NCBI GenBank assembly: GCA_030770545.1
Contig: CM061098.1
Span: 11,763,001-11,827,000, forward strand
DNA: 64,000 nucleotides
Reading direction: 5' to 3'
From: Macropodus opercularis
Taxonomy: Eukaryota > Chordata > Actinopteri > Anabantiformes > Osphronemidae
The notes under the pieces were generated by a model that saw only the letters and a list, made by a program, of their open reading frames with translations, ran no database searches and was not told the DNA's origin. This document shows positions 1 through 14,900 of the stretch, piece after piece; position 1 is the first letter of the stretch, and each line of letters starts with the position of its first letter. The translations under genes were made by a program, and so were the position numbers.

Positions 1-3000
1 CGGAAGAAAAGCTTCAGTGGGTGGATCTTCACAGGAGCTGCTCTCCTCCCTCCTGCATGCATGCACTTCTGAAGATACAGACAGCCTGCTGCTCCTGTTT
101 GATTTCACATGTGCTGCCTTTTTTTTTTTTTTTGAGACAACTTGGCGTTGACGCAGTCTTTGTCATAGGACGACTGTAAACACCTACAAAGGAATATTGG
201 CTGCACACTTTTAGGCAACTTGAATTATGATAAATGCATCACTTTTACCATCTGTGTAAAGGTCTCATGCTTCTTTCACTCACCATAAGGTACCTTCACT
301 GTTTCTTCAGGAAGTGGTTTGCTGTAAGACGTCGAATAGACGAGTCTATGTGAAAATGCTGAGTCTATGTAAGGCGACTAATTAGAGCAAATAAAAGTCT
401 TCTTCCTCCCTCAGCTACAGATTTTGATCTTGCCTGCACTGAGGGGATCCTGTGAACATTATTTAGCTCAGAGGCAAACGCTCACTAAGCTCCAAGGCTG
501 TACAGATTTAATCAGGCTTTCTTAAAAGACGATAGAGACAAAGCATCTCTGGAAATATGCGTTAATTTGTAGACTCATAGACATGTATAGTAGTTTATGA
601 GTCTGGTTTTGATAAATAAATACACACTCGTAGTGTCCTCACTGACTCTACTGCTAAACTGCTACGTTTACATTTAGAGGTTAAAAATGCCACTAGCCGC
701 AAAATACATAAATACCTTCGTGTTCTTCTCTGCAGTAGCTTCATTCCTCACCTCAGTATCAAACTAGCCCCACATTTATGAGTCAAATCCATTATCTTTG
801 CGGTTTCAATTCAGTTGTTGCAGACGCTCTCTGAGACTCTGAACTGTGCTCAGTGGAGCGTTTCGGCCGACCACAGGCCCTCATTTAGCCGAGGACTGAA
901 GTGAGGGGAGAGCAGCCACATTTGCTGTTGGCCAAACGACCACTACCTCTCTTTCAGTGCGATTTGCTTTTGATCCTCCAGAAATAGGTTCACATCGTGT
1001 GGATTGGGCCGTTCCTCTTTCACCGTCGTTAGCGCCACTTCCTTGCAGACTGCTGACATGTCGTGTGCCGTAGTGTGGTTACCCGTGACTTATTTACATG
1101 ATCAGACTGTTAGATTAGATTGTGGATGCATGAGGATCAGCATAACACCAAGGATGATACAGCAGTGCGCTGCATGAGCAAAGGGGCACATCTGTCACTT
1201 GTGCAGTGTTGAGGTATGCGTGCAGAAATTTGCAATGTGGTTTCTCTAATTTGCCTAGTTAGTCTGGATCAGCTGCTGATACGAGAGAAGACGTGAGAGA
1301 GAGAGAGAGGCGGAGGCCTGTGACACTCCCCCGAACCCTAATGAGAGGCAGGGAACCAAAGGAGCTGGGCAATGAGATTAGATCCAACTCAATTCAATTA
1401 CTGCTGAGCCGCCACGGGTGACGCTTCAAAACTCATCCTGTTAAGATCCGGTTCACAGACGTAGACGAGTTCTGCAGCTCTCACTCAGCCGCCGTGCGCC
1501 ACACCGCCACAACGTCTCATTCGCAACAGCTCTGATTTACAAGCACACGGGGAGTCATCAGACTCTGCTGGGAGTTAGAAGGCAGACCTAGCGATGCTCC
1601 GTTGTACGTTTGAGGCGGAAAAATGCAGAAATAATCGAGTTTTCACCGCGAAGTGCAGTATATATATATAAATGCAGTCGTCTCAAGTGTGTGTTTGAAA
1701 TTAAAGAGCAACTCACCCCCGTGTTCTAGCTTTGAACAACCCCCCATATGTCGGACCCAAGTACACAACAGCTAAGATAACTAATCCAGGATTCAGACAA
1801 AATGTAGCAAATATTACATCTACTTCATGTTCACTTTCACTGAAGCAAGTATGACTGAGGCTGGATCAGAAAAATGTATCCGCAGACTGGATGAATCCAT
1901 ACAGTAGGTCACAGCCACCATGAAGGAGTCACATCCTCAGAGATTAATGCTGCTTCTACCTGATACTGAGACTCAAAGAACACAGTCACACACTTACTGT
2001 GTAAATATGAGCTGATGTTGTATACCACCAAGCTGCTGCATTACCATAACATATAAATACCAGATGTGGGCAATATTTCAGGTTTAATATGAGCAGTGTT
2101 TATACCATCCTGATGGCTCCATTAACCCTGAGGTGCATCATGTGCCAACATTTAACGGCGATAAGCAAATCTCTGTATGGGATTATATTACATTGTTTGG
2201 GATTTTCCATAAAGTTGTTTATGAGGGTGGATTCACCGATGACGCTGAAATGGACTTTGGGCTGAGGTCAGATGACTGACAGATGTAAATGTATGCAGAA
2301 ACGCATGGGATAACAAAATAGCTGCTTAGCTGGTAGGGATGAAGAAGGAGCTTTCAGCCTTGTTGCATCCTGTTAGATTAAGTTCAGCTCAAAGGATTTA
2401 GTTCAAGTCTAAATCATGGAACATAAACTTTTTTGCTGATGTTAAAAAATATCAGGAGCAAACGCATTCCGTTCCGGGGCAGACTATTTACCACCACCAG
2501 ATTCCATCTCTTAATTTCCATACAAATGTAAAACTAGGCAGCCATGGAATCATCTGTGAATCTTAAACGAAGCCAATTGTTCCCACTCAGTTCAGGGTTT
2601 GCCGGAGGCAGGGAGACACAAACGTTGCGCAAATCAGCGATTTCAAAATAAAAGCCCTCTGTGATTTAAATCTGATTGACAGCACATTGTATTATTCAGG
2701 GTTTTTTTTTTTTTGTTCACTAAGGAAGAAAAAAAAAAGAAAAGCACTCTTCTTTTGGCAGAACATCACAAAAACAATGATAAGCAAAAGACATTTTCTG
2801 TGAGAATGTAGAGTAACTCAAGTGTTGGATAAACACGGTTAACACGACCTGCACGGTGAGTGGAAGCTGCTGCTTTGTTGTTTGGGCCATTGTCCTGCTA
2901 CAGTACAACCACCGGCTTCTGGGCTTCAGCCAGTACGCGTCCTCCTCTGAGATACCTTCAGAGCAGTCAGCTCATATTTCCCTTAGTGATGAAGCTGTCC

Positions 3001-5781
3001 AGCCTCAGAGCCATCAAATCGGCTTCTAGCTTCAGCTTCTTCTAATCACGGCGGCGTCTCCACTGTTAGTGCATCGTGTTCTTCACGGACGATTGACGCC
3101 TAGTTGCATGTCCCCACATAACGTTTTCTCAGTTCTCGCTTTTTCACGCACTGCACATCAGCAGCGGTCGCCCCACGTGATTTATGTACGTGACTCAAGC
3201 GGCGCTGGCGCGATTCATTTAGGCCCTGCTTAGCTCTTTCTTTGGAGCCATCTCGTTTGAAACCATTTCTAAACTGTTTGTAGTTAAACTCCATGTGAGA
3301 GCTCTGTAACCCTTCCCAGCCTCATGCAAACAAACAGCTCTTGATCATCATCTGTTGAGATCTTCTGCGTGGCGCATGTCACAGGATGTTCTTTGCGAAT
3401 ATAAACTCAGGACACCACAAGTTCATATAGTTTGACGCAATAATTTTTGGTTGGAACGTTGTTTGTTCATAATTAAACTGACAAACGTGTGATCTTTTTA
3501 AAGACAAAATTACACCGTGCAGTTGCAGGTGATTCCAAGGGGCTCATTTATCTTTTTCTTGGCACTTTATATTTATGAAGTCTAAGTCCCTGGAGCGTTT
3601 GCCTGTGAGCGTTTGTATTCACTTTCGCCGTTGAGAATCTTCTGAGACATGTAATTGTGTCTTTCAAACATCACAGTGATTGCACCAGAGTAAACAAATA
3701 GGCACTTTCAACACTAAAACAAATAACCAGCCTGTCAATTTATCCCATATGCACGACATGTCGTATACGCAATTTGATCACCGTGTGTTTATGCTCGATG
3801 GGCGTTTTTTTTTAACCTTTTACCAACCGCATTTTCTGCAAACTCCAAACCAACAGGGACCGTTTTGACCCAGTTAATCTGCATGACATCTTTTAATACG
3901 AGCGGCTTTTATTGTTGGGACGCTCGCCACGCTATCCAGCTGGTTTGTGGTTTGTAGGGTTCTAAGCATATGCCTCAGGAAAATGAATAATGTATCCGTG
4001 TTATTCAAATTTTCACTCTTTTGCTTTAGGTACAGTAGATGAGAGGAGGTATAGTCCATGAGAGACTCTGCTCATGTAAAAATGATGACGCTTCAAAAAA
4101 ATTGCCACTAAAAACAGCAAAAAAAAAAAAAAAAAAAACGACATACAACTTCCAGCTGCGTTTGACAACTTTATGCCTGGAGACTATGGTGCCTTCGTGT
4201 GCTTCGTCTCCCACTGTGCTCAACTTCAGCTGTGCACGCGTTGCCGCTTTTAAACAGCTCTGTGATCCAAGAACGGCACAGGTCCTCCGTGCATCGCCCG
4301 CACTCAAAGCTACGCCCCTAATCTCCAGGCTGAACTCCTTGGAGATGTGACCTGATAAGTGGGTTCCTATCCAACCTTGAGGACTGGCACGCCGAGGTCC
4401 CCCGGCAATAAGCCGCCGACCCTCTGAGCGGATGACACGCTGTGCGTCAGCGTCCACTACGAGCCGTGTCTCTCACCGAAAAGGTCACCCACTGGAGCAC
4501 CGCGCTGTACTGGCAGCGTCGGCACACATTGTGCTGCAGCCTCCAAACGTTTACTACCCCCCCCCCCCCCAAAAAAAAAGCTTAAATAAATCTTGACCGC
4601 TCAGATTGGATGAGAAGGAGGGAAAACGCAAAAGCGGAGAAATGAAGAGAGTCACAAAGTGGTTTTCTTGTCACAGCTGTTGTTGTCGCTGCGCTCTCAG
4701 AGCTGGCTTTGTTGGCCGTCTGCAGCCGGCTCACAGAGATAAGGTTGTGGAGAGAAACGGCTCACAGTAAAAGAAAACAACAACAAAAAACATGACACAT
4801 TTACTTTAGCCACCGCTGTTCAGATTCTGTCAGACAATTTGCATAATACCCAATCACGTGCAGCTGTATTAATCATCGTAAAAAATCTGAACGCGTGCCA
4901 GAATTTGCTGTTGCTGCGCTTTACCCTTGTTGTGGTTTTTTTTTGTCCTCCTTCTATATCAGTTAACCACACAACCAACAGTGAAAAGCGAGCACACGTG
5001 GAAAAGAGGCTTATTGGACGTAGAGCTTGGCGTCGCGTCGCGTCGTCCGCGGCCTAATGAAATCCCAGCAGCGTGTTTGATTTTCATTAACAACCTCCAT
5101 GTTCATTCTCACCCGGTGGACACTGGAGAAGGGTTGAGCCATTTTTATTTTGGCTCGTGATACGTGCAATCTATCCCTCCAGAAATAGGACTACATTATT
5201 CATTGTGCGCTGTGTGATTTGACCGTAGTGTTTCTGAGCGCTCTGTTAAATGAAAATATTTCACGTGTGAATTAATCATTAGAGGGGCTCATTCTCCATT
5301 CTTCTGGTAGCATAATGATCTCTTTCTACCATTGGCCTGGATGAATCTTTCATTGTCTTTATCTTTAAATGAGTTGGCGGAATCCTCCGAGGAGACACAG
5401 GCCGCCATGTGTTTCACCACACTGTCAAAGTTAACATGTGGCTGAGCTAAATGCCATCATTTAATTGATGCCAAGCGCAATAACATCACCCACTGATCTT
5501 TTATTAATATGGAGATATGATTCCTGTCCTTTCACTTCATTATGATATTGTCTTCCCAATATGCAAATGTTAACGCATACACACGTACTGTAGTCGACGC
5601 TACACAGGATTTCAGTGGGCCAGACTTTGGAAGGCTATTTTAGATTGTAATGAGATGACCTTTCACCTTTGGATTCAAGCAAAATCCTCTCTAGAATAAA
5701 TTAGCAGCCACTCAGCTCTTGCATAATTGTTGCTGTGTGCAGGTCTCCTTTGTGTCTAATCCTCCCTCTCCCTCTCGCTAG
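1..5781 (+). other. gria3: gria3 intron upstream of exon 4 (partial)
   Basis: No exon is recognisable here. The preceding gria3 exon (amino-terminal domain up to the Y-D-T-D-R region) was looked for and not seen, so the stretch is taken as intron. It holds a T-run (120-133), a T-run with adjacent A-rich stretch (2702-2740), a run of 20 A (4119-4138) and a C-run/A-run junction (4556-4579). The open frames here, up to 143 codons, have no recognisable domain. The last 500 bases before exon 4 (about 5250-5650) look non-repetitive, AT-rich and homeobox-motif-rich, as conserved non-coding DNA often does; this is only an impression. Confidence 0.8.
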
Positions 5782-5969
5782 GTTTCTCCATACTGCAGGC
5801 CATCATGGAGGCAGCCGTAGCAAAAAACTGGAAGGTGACCGCCCGCTCTGTTAGCAGCACGACAGACGCAGCGGAGTTCAAGCGCATCATCGAGGAGATG
5901 GACAGGAGGCAGGAGAAGCTGTTCGTGATCGACTGTGAGGTGGACAGGATCAACACCATATTAGAACAG
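5782..5969 (+). CDS. gria3: gria3 exon 4 (amino-terminal domain)
   Basis: The exon is 188 nt and starts with the last two bases of a Gly codon after a pyrimidine-rich tract ending CTAG. It encodes FSILQAIMEAAV, then EFKRIIEEMDRRQEK and IDCEVDRINTILEQ, all hallmarks of the LIVBP-like amino-terminal domain of AMPA receptors, which drives subunit assembly. The middle (residues SSTTDAA) is divergent, as is usual for this domain. It is followed by the donor GTGGGC at 5970. It joins in frame to the 54-nt exon at 13379. Confidence 0.95.
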
Positions 5970-8900
5970 GTGGGCCTCTGTACTGTAACTGTACCGTAAG
6001 TGCAGACGTCAAGGTGAATGTTACACAGCTTTTAAGACAGCTTTGCTTTGTCCGGATTGGAATTCCCATCGTGCGGTGTGGATTATTAAAGGTCATGCTA
6101 ATTATCGCTGCTTATCGTTTCACTGCCTCTTCTGCTTCAGTTCGAACATTCCCTGTTCAAACTGCTCTCATCCACACTTTGCTTGGCATCCAGTCACTAT
6201 ATAGAAAATTATAGTCGGACATAAGGATCGAGTGCTAAAGAGATGTGTACAGCGAAAGAGGCAGATTAGTCCCTCTAGCGCTGGTGGAGACCAAACCTGA
6301 GTTACATTAGTAGGACCAGTTCATGTTTTCTGTGCAGAGATTGGCAGCCTGTTAAGTCGAACGTGAGGCACAGCGTAATCCAACCGTTTTGGGGATCACA
6401 GTCTGGTGTTATTTGGTTGCTAGGTTGGAGGCCAGGTCGTTTGAAAATCAATGTGTGTTGAAGCTGCCCGTGAAGCTTGAGGCTGAGAGGTCTGAGCGTG
6501 AGCAGCCATTTGTGGAGACTACTGATGGTGCAGCCTTTTTAATCCTCCTCTAACAACCCCAAAGCCCTCAGTTCCTCTTTCACGTCCATTGCCCGGGGAG
6601 GAAATGAAAGGTCCACCAGTCCTTGTAGTAGGGGAAACACAATTACTCTGAATAGATGAGTGGCTATTATGCCATGCATCTCCTCTGTTCGGCTGCCCTG
6701 CTCCACCCTACATCCTCCTGCTCGCTGCTGCCTGCTTATAGGGCAATCAGCTCCCAAAATGGATTCTGCTCGTTAACATTCATTTAGATATTGGCTTCTC
6801 TCTGCCTCACAATATCCCCTCAACGACTGTTAGTTTCAGGTTTTTTTTTCTTTTTACGGATCTAATTCGATCCCAGAGTCATAGTTTAAAGCAGAATTGT
6901 GTTTAGTATTAATTTGCTGTGTCTAATTTAATTCTTGCGTTGCAAATTCCCCCTCTTTTCAATGCAGGTCCTATACGGGGAAACTATTTCCCATTTGTGT
7001 TAGGGATGTGCATGTACAAAGCACATGTGAAGCATACTAATGGCTCTAGCTTTAATTGCTTTTTCTCCCTCTGCAAACAATAATAAGCGTGGTTGCTAAT
7101 AATCGGTTTGATGTGCTCCTGTTTCTGTCTCTTTCTTCCATTAATGAATTATTTCTTGTTCTGCTTTCCTTTCCTCCAGCCGCAGCTATCAACCATCATG
7201 CATTTTTTCAGGTTTTGTGCCGAATTAAGCAAAGCTTTGCAGCAGCTAACCTTCAAAGCAGCAGTATGCTCAATTTGGCCCCTTGATTCAGTGACAACCT
7301 CAGCATGGGATTTTGTTCTTATTGGAGCTAATTGAAATAATCTGTCCAGTTCTGCCAATATGAATGAGTCGAACTCATTCAGGGAAGCTGCTGGACTTCA
7401 CTCTGCAGCTACCCCCTGTTGGCCCATAGCATTATATGCTGAAACAGGAATGGACCATCTCCCATGAGGGCAATCACACCAGAATGGCACCTGGTGGCAG
7501 CTACGCGAAGACCCGCTGCTTCCACCTGCTGTTTTAGTTCTATTGACCAACGACTGTCGACAGATTGAGTTTCATCTCTGCAGAACGGGAGGGAGAACTT
7601 GAACGCAACCCGTGTGCCGAGGCCGTCGTCTGCGTGGCGCAGCGTTGACATGTGGCTTCAATCTGTCAAGGTCACTGCCTGTTAAGAGAGGGATCATGTG
7701 GCGCGACAGATCCAGGAAAATGGGAATCAGCTCAGTGGCTTAGTTTTATGATCTCAGTCTGAGTAATCCGGCCACAGAATGAAAAGCTTTATACCAGGCA
7801 ATCACGTATTTAAGTTTAAAGTTATCTTGAATAGAAAAGTGTCAAACTTCCACAGCTCTGTACAATTGTTACACAGAGAGAAATGTCCGTGCTGCTCTTC
7901 GTTAGCACCACGTTTGATCCAGTAACTGCTAATGATTCGGTCCAGCTGGGCCTTTGTCGAGTTTTCCTTGTGTTTCTATAATCTTCTTAAATGGCTAGAA
8001 GGACATCCAGTGGTCGGATATTTACCCGAGTTCAGTATTTGAGTACATTTAGAAGTAACTTAAAAATGATGGTCTGTCCAAAAAAACACAAAACAGTATC
8101 AGGTAATAGCAAGGCAAGAAAAACAACTTTAAATATGTTATAAAAAAGGGATTAAGACAAAGTCAGTGCAAAAAGACATAAATAGGCTTAAACACAGGGA
8201 TGAAGCAAATCTCTCTCATAAGAAGCTGGAACTGGCAAATACGCACTGTTGTGATTAAATGTCTACTAATAAACAAATATTTACTGGTTCATTTGTAACT
8301 GATAAAACTATTTGCTTAATGGACAAATAGTTTAATACCAGCTCTTCATAAAGCGCTCGTTACACACATAAGCACTGAATGTGCATCAAACACAAGCACA
8401 TTCAGCTGAATGTCACTTTTATTAGCTTCATTTATCACTTGACATGAAGTAGGAACACAGTAAGAGTATTTGCATACTGCTGCATCAGGCGTACGTTTGT
8501 TCGCTGGTGTAGAGGCAGAGTAAGTCTCCTAACAAATTTGTTTTGGGATGCTGAGGAGAATGCTACACCAGGGCCATTATCATTTTGTGCTGTAAAAACC
8601 ACTCAGGATTTATCACCCATAGGACTTTTCCATCAATACCCTGCACTGCAGATAAATTAACCCAATGGCAAAGCTTGCCTGACAACAAAACCAGGAGAGC
8701 CTGTGCTATATCTATCTATAAATATATATATATGTTTGTGATAATGTGGCGACATGTACTGTGTGCAGTAAATAGTATATGCTCCAGCCAAGCCTGTCTA
8801 TGTGATTGCAAATAGCGTCATATCTGCCTTTGTGCCGTTCCTGGCCTCCTTCACTCCGGGGATTTTTGTGCTGGAGTCTGCTCAGAGGCAACAACCTGCT

Positions 8901-11900
8901 CATCACTAGTGTAAAGAGAGGCAGGCAAAGAAAAAAAAAAAGGACTCCGTCTGGGACAGGCCCAGGGCACGCAAGCTGTTCAAAGACAGGCAGGCTCTGG
9001 CAGCCGCAAAGCTGCATTTTCATGCAGAAGAGAGAGAGAAAAAAACAATAAGACGTGAAAAAAGACTCAGGGAAAGAGGAAAGAATGAGAAGAGTGTCTG
9101 GGGATTTGTTAGAACAACATTCTGCCGCCTGTAGAGGCATGAAGGGTGGCCATATTGCCTCCCCATGGAGAAGTGGAGATCCCTCATAGCCATCTCTATG
9201 CTGCTGGAAAGGAAAACTTGGAGCAAATCCACAGTTGGACATATTATAGAATATAAAATACGTGTCGTATCGAATTCAACGAAAGGGAAAGAATACTGAC
9301 TGCATAGGAGATAAGAAGCCTATGGGTGGGTGAGGGGGAGAATGGGGGATAGGTATATAGACAGATCGACAGCCTGCAGCTGATAGAAAAACGTCAGCAT
9401 GAGGGGAATGCGTCACAGAGACCATGGAAACGGAGCAACACCACTGTTCTACGCAGGGAAATAATGAATTAGCATGTGGATGAAACAAAGGCAAAATTGA
9501 AAAGGTTGGACTGTGTCACTTTGTTAATTTTTAAAATTACAACAACAATGTACCACGCAAACGCTCCTTAATTACATCGAGTGCTTCAGTTGAAAAGCCG
9601 CGAGTAAAGAGAGCTAACGGCTCTATACCGATATGATCTCGAGCCCAGCTTCCTGCACCCAGGCTGTTAAAAGGACGGGCTCATGGAGATACAGCCAGAC
9701 TCCTCCCGCTCCATGTGAAGCCAGGGGTGTGCGCTTATTTAAAATCCCGGGCTCCAACCTTGAGCTAACGGTGGTTATAGAATTAAATGGGATTAAAGTG
9801 TTATCATTAAAGAGAGTGTAGCCTGTTGACTTGGTGACCAAATGAGAGGCTGTTGATGATTTATGTAGTTTGAGCTATAAACATTGAGTTTTCGGACAAT
9901 AGGCAGACGCAGGAAAAAGCAGAGAAGGATGTCATTTATTTCAGCATTTCCTCATCGACGCCTCTTCTTCCGAGATAAGCATCTCAGCCACAGCCACTGC
10001 TGGCTGGTAATTAGGGAGCGCACCACCAAGAGCTCTTCCACCGAGAACCGTGAAGCAGAAATGGATAAGAAGAGCAAACGTCCATCCATAGCAAGGCAGA
10101 GCTCAGACTTCCCCCTTCTGTCCCATCGTGTGTGAAGCGGAGCACTGTGTTATCGCTTCCGCCAGTAGATCGCATGTAGCAGTCGATGCTTCTTATTTTT
10201 AACCATGATTAATAATGCTAACATGATTTAGCTCCTAGTGCACCAGATTGCGCAGGCATCCTCTCGCCCGCAGCCTCAGCCGAATCCACATTTGTCTGCT
10301 GAAACAGCCAAAGTAGGAAAATCACTGCTTGTCTGTTATCTGCATAACTGTGAGCATCAGCCTGCGCTGACCACTAATGGCGGCTGATAGCAGATAATGC
10401 TGGGAATCACTGTTAATTTGCGTCATATCAATATGTTTGTCCCAGAATGAGCAGCTTAGCTCAGCAGCCAGTGGGGAGACTGACTCTGCCCCATCGATTA
10501 CGTGATATCACCAGCTTTAATTGTACATGACCTACCTGCTGTTTGTCAATATTACTGTAAGGAGATAGAATCAGCTGGTAGCGCTAACAGCAGCAGTAAA
10601 CACACATTCATTAGCTCTCAGACTCTGTTTGCTCTGTTTAATTCTAATTCTGTTTAATTTTATGAATACATTGTTTTTGCTAGATCCAGATGAATTATGA
10701 TTGAATTGAATTATCATTTACAGTTTTGGAAATAGTCATTATGCAGTTTTAGACTTCACAAGTTACAAGACACACAAATAAATGTACTGACTATTGAGAA
10801 TGAAAATATTTCTGACAGTCTTTACCAGTTTAGCTGGAAACTACATTTTCTGAGTCCAAGAGGAAACCAAATGTAATTGCATCAATATTGACTCCTATCA
10901 TATAAAACAGCCTGATATTTACAAACTCTTGGGAACCTGTTATTTCAGTCTGTCTCTCGCTGTGTTGTGGCAAACTGCACAGTAGAAAGGTCAAGCTTGG
11001 AGGAAAGCGCTCTGGCGTTTATTGAAAATGCGCAGCTGTAGTTTTTTGCATTTAGGGATTTCTGGCTGGCGGAGCCGCGTCACATAGTGTCAGAGTGAAG
11101 TCGGGGTCGTCCTGGTTGTCTGTGCTCACAGAAAACTGCAACTACTGGACGTCTTTCAGCAGCAGAACCACAGCCGGGGCAGATCAATGTGCACGCTGTT
11201 TGAATCAAATGTCAACAGTGTATTACCGTCACATGCTAAGAAGCATGTCACTGTAATACATACACTTTGTTACTGCTACGCTTCTCCAGAATCATTTACG
11301 AATGATGAGCATCTTTTCTAATCACCTTAGAAAATGATTAGTGCTCTGGATTTGTGTTTGTCTGCAGAGTTTAAAAGAAAAAAGCCACCACATGTTAATT
11401 AGGGAGCTGTAGGTGTTGGCGTGCTTCAGAACTATGTTTAGAACCAAGGCCCTTGTCCTCCTCCAGTCCTCGTGCAAGGCTGAGGTAACCACATACTAAT
11501 TCTGCTCTGGCAATGTTCTCATGTGGTGAAATAACATTTATTTTTCCGTCTCCGTCTGAGAGGAAAGCAGCTTCCGGTAATATTGCCGTACGCCTCAAAT
11601 AACAGCAAATATTACAGTAAATACCAGAATGATATCTTAAAAGGTTATCGCCATCTGCTGTATCCCAGGGTTTCATGGACAGGGGAGTAGTAACTAGTAG
11701 GAATGAAATCCGTCCGTCTCAACTGGAGTCGTGTCTTGCCGTCCGCCTAATTAAAGAGGCTGAGGGGAAGCGCCTGCGCGTTCTGACCGCAGGTTCTGTG
11801 TATCTCTTTGTCATCCGTGTCTCGCTGTGCTCCATCCCAAGGTTGCTGCTTGTAGTTACTGCCAGACTGGCTGTGAGCTGCGGGCTGCTGACGGGGGGTT

Positions 11901-14900
11901 AGGCCTTTCTCTGCCCAGCTCCAGGGCAGGTGTGGGGAAGAGGTGCGGTAGCGGACGGGGCAAGCGGCGCGGAGCCGTGGGGGTGGTCCGAGAAAACGCA
12001 GCAGGTCTACAAGTGTAAGAGTCAAACCTTGTGAGTAATTACAGAGCAGGTAGCTGGGATCTGTCTAGCTCTGATCTCACAGTAGTAGAAGTACAAGATT
12101 AATTTTTTTTGTCCTGGCGCTCACAGATGGATTGTGAAAGAAACAACAGCTCCCGCTATTTTTGCTTCACGATCAGCTAATTTTCATCCTATTTCATCTG
12201 TTTTTCTTATTTCCCTTTGTCGGGAGGAACAGAAGGAGTCAGGAAACCTGACCCGCCCCGGCAGCACGATACTGTAGCACGAGTGAAAGTGTTTGTGCTC
12301 CCTCATGAGCCGCGCAGTGAACAATGCACTGCGTACTTCTCTCTTCACCATGGACGATTTTCAAACGTCTGTAGAAGACAGAAAGAAGGCATTTATGTTG
12401 TCTTTGGTGTTGCTTTATTGTCAAAGGTCAGTTAAAGTTCAGCATAGTCAGCAGTACATGAAGTCCGATAACTGTAGCTGGAGTGAAACTGAAAACCAGT
12501 ATTTTTTTTTCCTGCTCAGATGTGGGAACGTTATAAACGATCCACAGAGACACATTTCCAGCGTCCCAGGCCTAACGTGACGACGCGAACAGATCATAAA
12601 CTGACAGTTTGTTTTAGCGACAGAGCGAGAGCCAGAACATGTGCAAACATGCTGATTTTGCTGTAAACTTGTGTTGCTGTGTTTGTAGAACGCAGATGAA
12701 AAACCGAGACATGGTTGACAGGTTTCTGTGTGGCAGCCGCTCAGAAGTCCATCGGCAACAGCCTGCGAAAAGTCATAAATAACAGACCTCACGAGGCACC
12801 AGTGGAAAGCCTTGTCCAACACGCGACGCTGAAAACAGCCGAGGCGACCCGCTCGTTTCCTGGATTTATCCGCTCAGAACCAAATCGTCTAAATCGTTTA
12901 TTCTTCAATATAGAATGAAAGGCAGCATATGGTTAATAGTGCGGCGACGGAACGGCTCAGAACACACACTGACTATTTTCAGACAGGCTGCGTAGGATGA
13001 AACATGCTGCTATGCTCCGGAGGTGTGATATTTTCAAAGATCTACATACTGTCTCAATGCAAAACCCTTTGAAAGATTTCTTTTCCCTGTTTTTACCTTC
13101 TGTCCAACAGCTGCTGAAGACTCTCATCCCTGCACCCTGGATGACTTCAAAGCGAGCCAAACATTGGAGGATGATCCGCGCTGCTCTCTCTCATTATCAG
13201 CTCCTCCTTAGAGCTTAGCTGCCCCCTCTGGCTTCCTGTTTTATTAGCGACTTCTCTTAAGTTTCAGCTTCAGCCTGCTTACGGGACGTTGCTGTATCCA
13301 CAGCTTACTGTACACAAGCGGCGGCTCTTAGCTCTCATCTCATGGGTGGTTGACTGTATCAGTGTTTTTCTCCCATAGGTTGTGGCCCTGGGGAAGAACA
13401 GCCGTGGCTACCACTACATTCTGGCCAATCTTGTGAGTAATAGCCGAGCCGCTCCCCTGGGACGGAGCGGGGCCTGCTGTGTGCGTGCGGCATGTGATGG
13501 GATTTAGTCTCAGCCGTGAGAACAAAAATGCGCCCACAGTACGTGGACTGTAAACTTTTGCGCTAGCTGCAATACTTGGCCTGCGTTGCCGCTGGCAGTC
13601 ATGCTCCAAGGTATTGCACAGATGTTGAAATGGATTAGTTTTACACATCAACCACATTCCCCCGATCAACAAAGTAAAGCGAATGTAATGATTTGAATAA
13701 AGCATGCAGTTTAAAGGAGAGACCTTCACTTGCGGGGGCCCCTGCTGCTGCACTTAACAAGATGTGATTATGCAGCTGTCAGACAAGCGTCCTTCCGCCA
13801 TGACACCGCACTGCACTTAGAAAACAGAAATTTCACCTTAAAAAAGTGACTGCACGTCATGTCTCTAGGGCGAAGTGGGAGATTTAGAGGCCGCTGGAGC
13901 AGGAGACGTTTTAAAAATGCATTACAGCTCGTTTTTTATTATTATTACATGGCAAGGCTTTCCGAATGAAACTAGGCCAGCTGGTTCAACTAAAATATTT
14001 TGTCTTCCACATGATCTGACACGAACACTAAAGTATCTACTTGCAGGCTACATAACAAATTGTGAGGAGAAACATTTGTCTCGGTGTAATGGCAAACACA
14101 TGTTGCTTTCCCATGCAGCGCAGGGTTCGTAATAAAATGCACCTTGCACGCTGCCAGAAAAGCTGCTAATATTTTGTGGTGCTTAGCCCCAGGTTATAAA
14201 AAAAACACACACACACATACACAGAAAAACAAGTTGCATGATCCCTCTCTCTGTGCTTCCCTCCTGCATCACCTCAGGGATTTGCTAATGTGAGCTTGGA
14301 CAAAGTATTCGTCGGTGGAGCCAACATTTCGGGCTTTCAGATAGTCAACCCCGAGAACCCGATTGTGCAGCAGTTTATGCAGCGCTGGGAGCGGCTGGAT
14401 GAAAGAGAATTCCCAGAAGCACGAAACGCTCCTCTGAAGGTACTTCGCTTGCGAGGCCTTTCACTGCGCACGCAGGATACAACGATCACCCTCTTTCTGA
14501 AAGCGTCTCTGTTGGATCATCTCCTCCTCTCGTCGTCTGTTTGCCTTAGTCACCGTCTTTCCCTCCCAGCCCTTTCTCCCTCCTCCTTCGCGTTGCATCC
14601 CTCTCAGCAATCGATATATTGATAGGAGGTGCACGGCAAGGTTATATTGCAGCTTCAATTTACATCTAATTAAGCAATGATCAAGAAAGAAATGGATTTT
14701 GAATTGCATTTAATTAGGTTTTGTCATGGTGCAGTGGTCAACAAACAAGTAGCTCAACCCTCAGCGGAGAAAAGGTCAGGAGAAGTTGGAGGCGAAGTGC
14801 GTGGGAGATAAAGATCACATATTAATGCCCGAGTCTCTCCCCGAATCTGCTCTCCCTGCTATTTGATCATAAACGAGGTTGCTCCCACCCTAACCAGTCT

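Noticed and set aside
4026..4457. Overlapping 143-codon (-) and 103-codon (+) frames
   Set aside because: Both run through a 20-base A tract and overlap each other, so they are most likely chance frames in an intron.
8712..9242. A 176-codon reverse-strand open frame in intron 4
   Set aside because: It is a low-complexity Phe/Leu/Ser-rich translation of purine-rich DNA, with no domain and no splice partners.
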